NCBI GenBank assembly: GCA_947168785.1
Contig: CAMVNL010000017.1
Coordinates: forward strand, 1 to 13,944
DNA: 13,944 nt
Direction: 5' to 3'
Source: an uncultured Clostridia bacterium
GTDB lineage: Bacteria; Bacillota; Clostridia; Oscillospirales; Acutalibacteraceae
The notes below the pieces were generated by a model that did not search any database, was not told the DNA's origin, and saw only the letters and a list, made by a program, of their open reading frames with translations. This document shows, one piece after another, positions 7,959-13,390 of this stretch (within the stretch, counting starts at the first letter, position 1; the number at the start of each line of letters is the position of its first letter). A program made the translations under genes and the position numbers.

Positions 7959-8782
7959 TTTTCAGTCAACGTAGCGCCGTCAAAATGCAGCACGTATTCG
8001 ATCAGATGCGGTTCGCTCATGGCGGTGGTCAGCGCCTGCACGGTGATATCCGTATCGGGCGTTACCGGGATCAGGAAGGTGGAATTGCCCTCCGTGTTGA
8101 CGGGATCATACTGTACGCCGTCCACGGTCATGTACTCGTAGTGAGAGCTGCTCCACACGATCTCCGCCGTGTAATTGCCGTTTTCCACGGTGATATTGGC
8201 AGGGGAGTTGACGGAGGCTTTGCCGCTGCCGCCCGTCATGGTCACTTCCATGGTGTATGCGCCGTCGGCGACGGTTTTGACCGCGTTGGAGACGGAGACC
8301 TTGTGGTCATACCAGACGCCCTTGGTTCCGACCAGCGCGCAGTCGAATTCCTTGTCCAGATAGGGTACGGGAATATCGAAGCCGTAGACCTCTTCGGTCT
8401 CGCCGTCGTCATAGGTGACGGTATCGGTGGTAGGCTGCAGCAGCACGGCGCCCTCCTTCTGCGCGTCCTCGGCAGTGCCGGGGAACAGGTTGACCGTGTT
8501 TTTGGAGGGCAGCGAGATATGGATCGTCATCTGTCCGTCCTTCACGGTGAGCACGCCCTTGCCGTGGTGCGCCTCGTTCACGTGGAACATACTGCCGTCG
8601 GTTTTGAAATCGGCGGAATAGGTGCCGTCTGGCAGCGCGGCTGCCACGGGAGCGGCATCCGTCCCCGTGGTCTGCGCCTCGTCGGGCGTTACCGTATCAA
8701 TGGCCGGCGCCTGACCCCTGCCGCAGGCGGCAAGAGCCAGACACACGATAAGAAGGAGAAATGAAAAAGCGTATTTTTTCAT
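7955..8782 (-). CDS. Two-repeat lipoprotein, possibly NEAT-like ligand binder
   Basis: I do not firmly recognise this family. The 275-residue product has a lipoprotein signal (hydrophobic stretch then LAAC, Cys20). After an acidic, Thr/Ala-rich linker come two similar beta-rich repeats. Repeat 1 starts at DGTYSADF, continues with GVLTVKDGQMTI and ends near YGFDIPVPYLDKEF. Repeat 2 starts at DGAYTMEV, continues with ANITVENGNYTAEI and ends near STFLIPVTPDTDI and HLIEYVLHFD. The order of blocks recalls NEAT domains, which bind heme on Gram-positive surfaces, but I see no certain ligand residue. ATG at 8782 is preferred over an in-frame GTG at 8791, which lies too close to the weak AAGAAAG site. 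It sits 25 nt after cbiK and overlaps the binding-protein gene by ATGA, so it is probably an accessory capture protein. Confidence 0.8.
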   Translation of the reverse strand: MKKYAFSFLLLIVCLALAACGRGQAPAIDTVTPDEAQTTGTDAAPVAAALPDGTYSADFKTDGSMFHVNEAHHGKGVLTVKDGQMTIHISLPSKNTVNLFPGTAEDAQKEGAVLLQPTTDTVTYDDGETEEVYGFDIPVPYLDKEFDCALVGTKGVWYDHKVSVSNAVKTVADGAYTMEVTMTGGSGKASVNSPANITVENGNYTAEIVWSSSHYEYMTVDGVQYDPVNTEGNSTFLIPVTPDTDITVQALTTAMSEPHLIEYVLHFDGATLTEK

Positions 8783-8807
8783 TGCGATCACACTTTCTTA
8801 TCAATCA

Positions 8808-10037
8808 TTACGCAAGCGTATCGATGGCGGCCTGCGCGTGGGCGACGTAGAGCGCCTGCACGTCGGCGATGCGGCCAAGCCCCGCGATCTGCGTATCGAC
8901 CGTCTCGAATTTGCCGGAGGCTTTGAACATGCTGACCCAGCTGTCCTCTTCCTCGCCGGCCATATCGTTATTGGCGTGGTCGCCGGCAACCACCATCAGG
9001 GGACGGAGAACGACCTTGGTGTAACCGGCTTCTGCGACAGCCTTGATGACCTCTTCGCAGGCGGTCTCTTCAGGTTCGCCCTCCACGGTGCCGATGAATA
9101 CGTTCTTGTAGCCGAGGTCCTTCATCTGGGACTGCATCTGGGAATAGGTGACCTTGGCGCTGTGAGCGGTGCCGTGGCCCATGAACACGAAAGCGGTCTT
9201 GCCTTCGTCGGCGGCGGTCTGATCCGCGTAGTCGGCAGCGGCGACGGCTTCGGCGGTGATCGCCTTGGCGACGGTTTCCTTATCGGTGTTGACGGCGGAA
9301 GCGTCAGCGCCTACTTCGCCGAGAAGGGGCTCGGAGATCACGATGGTGTCGATCTTATCCTTGTAAGCGTCGGCGGCGGCAACCATCTCGTCGTATTCCG
9401 CGCCGTGCATCAGGTGGGTGGGCTGAATAACCAGCGTCTTCACGCCGTTGGCGACGGCGCGGTCAAGGGCCTGCTCCATGTTGTCGATCTTCTCACCGTC
9501 GCGGGCCTGTACGTGGTTGATGATGATCTGCGCGGTGAAGGCTCTGCGCACGGACCAATCCGGGAAGGCGGCCTGAAGGGCGTCCTCAACGCCCTTGATG
9601 TCGGTGGCGCGGCTCTCGTTGAAGGAGGTGCCGAAGCTCACCACCAGCAGCTCTTTCTCACCGATCTCATCCGCGTTGCGGGGATCGTCAAGGGAAGCGT
9701 CGCCGGTGTCTCTGCCGAAGTAATCGGGGTCGGCCTCTTCGCCTTCCACCAGTTCCTTCTGCGCGTCGGTCAGCGCGTCCCACGCGGCCTTGGCGGCGGC
9801 ACACTGCTCATCGGTGTTTTCGTTTCTTTCCTGTACGTAAATGGCGTCGATCAGCGCGGCCACTTCGTCTGCGGCGGCCTTATCGGCGTCAGCGGGCTCC
9901 GCATCGGGCGTTGCGTCCGTCGCGGTGTTGGCGTCGGTGTCAGTGTTTGTCGGTTCGGTCTTTCCGGTGCAGCTCGCAAGTGCAAATACCATACACAGTG
10001 CCAGCACGACGGACAGAACTTTCAGGGTTACTTTCAT
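8808..10037 (-). CDS. cbiK: Lipoprotein-anchored sirohydrochlorin cobaltochelatase, CbiK type
   Basis: CbiK-type chelatases insert cobalt into sirohydrochlorin. This 409-residue form starts with a lipoprotein signal (MKVTLKVLSVVLAL... then ALASC, Cys23), so it should be anchored outside the membrane. After an acidic Thr/Ala-rich linker (about 24-56) comes a helical segment, EVAALIDAIYVQERN through LTDAQKELVEG (58-100). The chelatase domain runs from ELLVVSFGTSFNESR (129-143) to the end. It keeps metal-site candidates His288 in MGHGT, Glu319 in GTVEGEP and His354 in AGDHANNDMAG. ATG at 10037 is chosen because AGGAGG lies 9 nt upstream and the signal peptide begins there; an in-frame extension to 10127 would bury that signal. 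This is the first gene after the cobalamin riboswitch. A chelatase outside the cytosol is unusual. Confidence 0.92.
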   Translation of the reverse strand: MKVTLKVLSVVLALCMVFALASCTGKTEPTNTDTDANTATDATPDAEPADADKAAADEVAALIDAIYVQERNENTDEQCAAAKAAWDALTDAQKELVEGEEADPDYFGRDTGDASLDDPRNADEIGEKELLVVSFGTSFNESRATDIKGVEDALQAAFPDWSVRRAFTAQIIINHVQARDGEKIDNMEQALDRAVANGVKTLVIQPTHLMHGAEYDEMVAAADAYKDKIDTIVISEPLLGEVGADASAVNTDKETVAKAITAEAVAAADYADQTAADEGKTAFVFMGHGTAHSAKVTYSQMQSQMKDLGYKNVFIGTVEGEPEETACEEVIKAVAEAGYTKVVLRPLMVVAGDHANNDMAGEEEDSWVSMFKASGKFETVDTQIAGLGRIADVQALYVAHAQAAIDTLA

Positions 10038-10042
10038 TTCAA

Positions 10043-10140
10043 TGTTCCTCCTGTTTTTCCCTTTGCGGGATGAATTAAAAAAGAAGACTGCAAATAATTC
10101 TGCCCGCACAGAGAGTAAAAGGAACAAAAGCGTTCTCTTT
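10043..10140 (-). promoter_or_regulatory. Candidate riboswitch expression platform with sequestered Shine-Dalgarno of cbiK
   Basis: The cbiK ribosome binding site AGGAGGAACA (10043-10052) is complementary over 10 positions, with G-U pairs, to TGTTCCTTTT on the same transcript (10117-10126). The latter can instead pair with AAAGAGAAC just upstream (10132-10140) in a hairpin of eight pairs and one mismatch. The two pairings exclude each other, as expected of a translational on/off switch. I see no strong terminator hairpin followed by a U run here, although TTCTTTTTT occurs at 10075-10083. The pairing is read by eye without energy calculation. Confidence 0.55.
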
Positions 10141-10198
10141 TTTTGCTTCTGACCGGCAAAACGGCTTGCACTCTTCTCACCAAAGACGTGTGAAACCC

Positions 10199-10377
10199 AA
10201 AAATACGGCAGAATCCCTGACTTATGAACATACGACTGACAGGCAACGGAAAACAGAAAAAACCTTTCTTCCGAACGCTGTCCTTTGTGTTCAAATACAG
10301 TAATGGTGGTTGCTCCGGATTCGAACCGGATTCTCTTTTACATCTACTCAGCTAACAACTTTTCAAACCGTATTCTT
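10199..10377 (-). promoter_or_regulatory. Cobalamin riboswitch aptamer
   Basis: Read on the minus strand, the conserved core GAATCCGG-TTCGAATCCGGAGC (10312-10333), preceded by AAAA and followed by ACTGTA, matches the cobalamin aptamer class. The 3' end carries a B12 box, AAGTCAGGGATTCTGCCG (10206-10223). The ends pair as a 10-bp P1 helix, AAGAATACGG (10368-10377) with CCGTATTTTT (10199-10208), with one G-U pair. An internal arm is supported by GACAG/CTGTC (10278-10282 with 10238-10242) and CGGAA/TTCCG (10269-10273 with 10247-10251). It lies between a promoter and a cobalamin operon, so repression of the whole operon by adenosyl- or another cobalamin is expected. Confidence 0.9.
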
Positions 10378-10402
10378 GCAGCAGTATTCAATTTTCTTTC
10401 GT

Positions 10403-10431
10403 ATTATAATCCAGTGTTCCGTATTTGTCAA
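10403..10431 (-). promoter_or_regulatory. Sigma-A promoter of the cobalamin operon
   Basis: A perfect consensus promoter reads on the minus strand: -35 TTGACA (10426-10431), a 17-bp spacer, and -10 TATAAT (10403-10408). Transcription should start near 10396, about 19 nt before the riboswitch P1 helix. Both hexamers matching consensus at ideal spacing implies strong unregulated initiation, with control left to the riboswitch. Confidence 0.9.
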
Positions 10432-10534
10432 GTTTTCAGGATACCGGTTTTCCTTATCTTGAATAAAAAAGAGTATTCTTTCAGCTGCGCAGCGCTTTAT
10501 TTCGGATGAGCCTCCCCGGGGGCGCGCCGGAATT
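10432..10534. other. Short intergenic stretch upstream of the cobalamin promoter
   Basis: This stretch separates the restored end of the dehydrogenase gene from the promoter. It contains GC-rich self-complementary bits (GGCGCGCC, CCCCGGGG, GCTGCGCAGC) and a T6 run on the minus strand. They do not combine into a convincing intrinsic terminator by eye. Read-through from the upstream genes into the riboswitch leader cannot be excluded. Confidence 0.4.
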
Positions 10535-11511
10535 TCACTGCGACATACGTAAGACGCCTTGTATGCAACATAAGTAAGACGCCTTATATACCTTGACCGT
10601 CGGCAGGATCGGGAGCAGGAGCATATCCGCATTAGGGCTTTTTGGTCAACGTCCTTCGCAAGCCACGTATAGAACTGTTCGTGTAATTGAAACATCTCGT
10701 CCGGCGCTTTCATCGCGTGCTGATACATGAACCGATCTCCGAAGCCGCTCCGGAACACGAACCCCAGAACGAAGCCCACCAACGGGACAGGCAGATAGCG
10801 GAACGCCTGCATTTTTCCCGGGGACAAGCGAATTTTTCGCGCGGCGATCGCGCTGAAGTTATCCCGGATCTGCTTAGCGGTTTTTCGCATAAGCACAGCG
10901 TCTTTTCCGGCGTTTCCGGGATCCGCCGCCGCATAATACGCGTCGGCGAGCGGCACGACCATGGCCAGATGGCAGAGTTGCCAGGCGTGCATATCTGCCA
11001 CGACCGCGCAGGGGATCTTTGCCTTCCAGAAAACGCGGGCAAGCGCTTTTTCTGTTCCGTCTGTTTTCCCGAAGGTGGTGGGCTGGATCAGGCGCGGCGT
11101 CAGAGCTGCGTCCAGCACGTTCCCGTCAAAGCCGCCGCCCGCGCCGGGAAAGGCCGGAATGATCCGTCCCTTTCCACAGACAGTTTCCCACTGATCGTAA
11201 GTTTCCAGCGAATTGACCATGGTGACGATACGCGGGCTGCAATTGGCGCTCAGTTCCTGCAGCGCCGTATGGAGCTGGTTTTCCCGGACGGTCAGAAAGA
11301 TGAAATCATAGCGATCGTCCGGCGCGAGCTCTGACAGCACTTTTACCGGCGCCGTCAGTATTTTTCCTTTATACCGGTACCGCAGACCTTCCCGCGACAA
11401 GACCTCCAATCTTTTGCCCCGTGCGTACACTGATACGTCGAAGCCCGCCTCCGCCAACAAAGCGCCGTAAAAGGAGCCGATCACACCGGCGCCGTAAATC
11501 AAAATGCGCAT
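10535..11511 (-). pseudogene. Ketopantoate reductase-like dehydrogenase, apparently frameshifted near the 3' end
   Basis: The N-terminus MRILIYGAGVIGSFYGALLAEAG is a Rossmann NAD(P)-binding motif (GAGVIG, about 7-12) of the ApbA/PanE family. Further family-like text is FIFLTVRENQL, TMVNSLETYDQW and DMHAWQLCHLAMVVPLADAYY. The catalytic Lys of true PanE is not seen where I expect it, so the substrate is unknown. After TWLAKDVDQK the open frame turns Arg/Cys-rich and would run on to 10363, through the promoter. Adding one A to the A5 run (10639-10643) instead gives SPNADMLLLPILPTVKVYKA and a stop at 10535-10537, a much more protein-like ending. So this is a one-base mutation, a sequence error, or possibly slippage on AAAAAG. 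It starts 2 nt after the methyltransferase stop. Confidence 0.75.
10541..10590 (-). repeat. 25-bp imperfect tandem duplication
   Basis: Two adjacent 25-base copies, 10541-10565 and 10566-10590, agree at 21 of 25 positions and share an uninterrupted 12-base core, GTAAGACGCCTT on the plus strand. They lie in the last codons of the dehydrogenase gene. Because 25 is not a multiple of three, the second copy is read in a different frame, so the duplication altered the C-terminus (or its stop) when it arose. Confidence 0.9.
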
Positions 11512-11513
11512 AT

Positions 11514-12134
11514 TTACATACTCCAGCTATAAAAAATCTTCTTCATTACCGCCACAGCGCAGGGCACGCGTCCGTCGGCAAAGGTGACGGCAACGTCCCT
11601 GTACCCCGCCTCCAGAAAGAACTGCCGGTAGGTTTCCACGGTAAATTCCCGCTTAAAATCCGCCCCGGCCTTTCCCACGACGGAAGCGAAAGCGCTGGTG
11701 TCGCCCTTTTTATCCCTGTTCATATAGGTGGGGATGATCAGCGTGCCGCCGGGCTTTACCACGCGGTCGAGCTCTTTGAGCGCCGTGAGGGGGGTATCCA
11801 GCAGATGAATCACGTTCCCGGCCACCGCTTTATCGAAGCTGCCGTCGGGGAAGGGGAGCGCCGTGATATCCGCTTGAGCGAAGGTTATATTCCCAAACCC
11901 GGCGCAGTTTTTCTTTGCCTTTTTCAGCATTTTCGGCGAGAAGTCCGTCGCTGTAAGTTCTTTGCATTTAGGCGCGATCACCCCCGAAAGCATGCCCGTA
12001 CCGCAGGCGCATTCGAGGACGGTATCCACGCAACCGATCTGCCCGGCGACGATCTCCTTGAGCCGTTTGTGCGTTTTGGCGTTGACGACCTTCACAAACA
12101 CGTCGTATACGCCCGCCACGTTATCCCAGAACAT
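11514..12134 (-). CDS. Class I SAM-dependent methyltransferase (UbiE-like)
   Basis: This is a 206-residue cytosolic methyltransferase of unknown substrate. Motif I is VLECACGTG (about 39-47), with the acidic adenosine-ribose ligand Asp64 in TATDFSPKML. Then come AQADITALPFPDGSFD (86-101), AVAGNVIHLLDTP and the post-motif KPGGTLIIPTY (127-137). YDVFVKVVNAKTHKRL at the N-terminus resembles the lid helices of small UbiE/COG2226 enzymes. Ubiquinone or menaquinone methylation is not supported by the neighbours. It starts at ATG 12134 after a GAGGGA site, 15 nt behind the membrane protein gene. The dehydrogenase gene follows 2 nt after its stop, so the two are very probably cotranscribed. Confidence 0.9.
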   Translation of the reverse strand: MFWDNVAGVYDVFVKVVNAKTHKRLKEIVAGQIGCVDTVLECACGTGMLSGVIAPKCKELTATDFSPKMLKKAKKNCAGFGNITFAQADITALPFPDGSFDKAVAGNVIHLLDTPLTALKELDRVVKPGGTLIIPTYMNRDKKGDTSAFASVVGKAGADFKREFTVETYRQFFLEAGYRDVAVTFADGRVPCAVAVMKKIFYSWSM

Positions 12135-12149
12135 TCTCTTTCCCTCTTT

Positions 12150-12644
12150 TCAGATGATAATTTCAAAAATCAGCACGACCAACCCTGCGACGACGGCGGC
12201 GCCGGCGATCCAGATCACCGTCAGGAGCCCGCGCTTTTTCAGCACCTCTTTCCACGTCTGCACGTAGGGGACATCCTCGCATCCCGGCAGGATCCAAAAT
12301 TTGCTGAATCCGACCCAGATCTTGTCGATCACGATCCCGTCGTACCAGTTCATCACCTCCAGAAACAGCAGCGCCTGCAGGTACGCTTTCCCGAAGGTAC
12401 GCACGCCGTTCCACAGTCCGATGACCAGCAAAAGAGAAATCGTCAGCACCAGAAAAAACGGGATCATAAACCGTTTTCTCTTTTTTGCCATAGATTCCCG
12501 GTCGGTAAGTCCGATGGCGAACGCGCGCTCCTGTACGGGCTTGGGGTAAAAATACAGACCGTTCAGGGCGTTGTTCCCCACACCGAACTTCACCAGCAGC
12601 GTAAACAGCCCGCAGAACAGGATCAGCTGCAATACGATCATCAT
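12150..12644 (-). CDS. Small multi-pass membrane protein of unknown function
   Basis: I do not recognise the family. The 164 residues show hydrophobic segments at about 3-20, 59-78 and 139-162, with a weaker one near 86-105. A basic stretch, AKKRKRF (53-59), precedes the second. Between segments three and four lies an aromatic region with VMNWYDGIVIDKIWVGFSKFW and a GCEDVP motif. The start at 12644 has GGAGG upstream and overlaps the preceding gene's stop as ATGA, so it is translationally coupled to the cysteine-rich protein. Position between that protein and a methyltransferase suggests a membrane partner of the same unknown process. Confidence 0.85.
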   Translation of the reverse strand: MMIVLQLILFCGLFTLLVKFGVGNNALNGLYFYPKPVQERAFAIGLTDRESMAKKRKRFMIPFFLVLTISLLLVIGLWNGVRTFGKAYLQALLFLEVMNWYDGIVIDKIWVGFSKFWILPGCEDVPYVQTWKEVLKKRGLLTVIWIAGAAVVAGLVVLIFEIII

Positions 12645-13378
12645 GCAGTTTCACCTCCGGGTAGTTTTTTCTTCACGCTGCGCCAAAGCCCGTTTTCTGC
12701 AGTTATGCGTTCATACTGCGCCGCCAGCGGGTGTTTGTCGCCTACGATGCAGTAGTCGCAGCATTCGGAGGTCAGGCACGTGCCCTCCCGGATGAGAGAA
12801 GCGTGGATCGCGTTAATGGCGAGGTGGTCGCAGTTGCACATGAGCGGCAGGGCGTCTTCCATATGGTGGCGCTTGGCGAACTCCGCGTTCGGGCACTGGG
12901 TAAAGCTGTAGCGGATGATCCCGGTTTCTTTGTCGTATGCGCAAGACCCCATACGGAAGGACGCGGGAAAGCGTTCGATCTCCTTTACCCGGATATCATT
13001 CGCCTTTTGGAAGATCCTGCTTGCCAACCGGTTATCGAACCTGCGGTTCAGATCAAAAACTTTTCCGAGCGTATCGAACGCGCCGAAAAAGCAGGCGTAT
13101 ATTTCCCGCTGGATCAGCTCCCGCGGCGGTTTTTTCTCCGCGATTCCATACCAAGCGAAAATCAGAATGGGATCATAGATGCTGGTGGTGATCTTCAGGT
13201 CTTTGAGCGCCGGTTCGTCCTTCAGGAATTCGCAGTATTGCAGCTGCACCTTCTCCCAGACTTCTGCCGCTTCTTTTTCGTCATAACAGCGCCGCAGCAG
13301 GCTCTGCGCGCACTTTTTGGCGTTTTTGGTATAGACCGCGTGTTGCCCCCGGTCAAAGGGCAGCTCGTTTTCTTTCAT
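12641..13378 (-). CDS. L-2-amino-thiazoline-4-carboxylate hydrolase-like cysteine-rich protein
   Basis: The 245 residues resemble the ATC hydrolase family, whose named member opens a thiazoline ring on the way to cysteine. That reaction should not be assumed here. The C-terminal half is the recognisable part: RYSFTQCPNAEFAKRH (156-171), PLMCNCDHLAINAIH (178-192) and EGTCLTSECCDYC (198-210). Seven cysteines at about 162, 181, 183, 201, 206, 207 and 210, with neighbouring Asp and His, could form a metal or redox site. The N-terminal half is helical and charged, without a signal peptide. It starts 12 nt after the ABC exporter stop, with AGAGGA upstream, and overlaps the membrane-protein start by ATGA. 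Confidence 0.8.
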   Translation of the reverse strand: MKENELPFDRGQHAVYTKNAKKCAQSLLRRCYDEKEAAEVWEKVQLQYCEFLKDEPALKDLKITTSIYDPILIFAWYGIAEKKPPRELIQREIYACFFGAFDTLGKVFDLNRRFDNRLASRIFQKANDIRVKEIERFPASFRMGSCAYDKETGIIRYSFTQCPNAEFAKRHHMEDALPLMCNCDHLAINAIHASLIREGTCLTSECCDYCIVGDKHPLAAQYERITAENGLWRSVKKKLPGGETA

Positions 13379-13390
13379 ATCCGTTCCTCT

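Noticed and set aside
8838..10073. Long open frame on the plus strand (411 codons) opposite cbiK
   Set aside because: It is antisense to a clear chelatase gene, Gly/Val/His-rich and without family features; it arises from GC-rich codon use on the other strand.
10038..10127. N-terminal extension of cbiK to 10127
   Set aside because: It would place a lipoprotein signal inside the protein and ignore the AGGAGG site before ATG 10037.
10304..10361. tRNA-like sequence on the minus strand: a CCGG-TTCGAAT-CCGG arm, a following ACCACCA and an upstream AGCTGAGTAG
   Set aside because: It lacks an anticodon arm and correct stem lengths. The same bases are the conserved core of a cobalamin riboswitch with a matching P1 helix and B12 box.
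10455..10510. Possible intrinsic terminator (GCTGCGCAGC then T6 on the minus strand)
   Set aside because: The self-complementary core leaves almost no loop and the T run is about 14 nt away, so it does not make a convincing hairpin.
10363..10534. Extension of the dehydrogenase frame past 10535
   Set aside because: It would read through the tandem repeat, the consensus promoter and almost to the riboswitch, and its product is not protein-like.
11421..12755. Long open frame on the plus strand (444 codons)
   Set aside because: It runs antisense across three supported genes and their junctions, with no recognisable domain.
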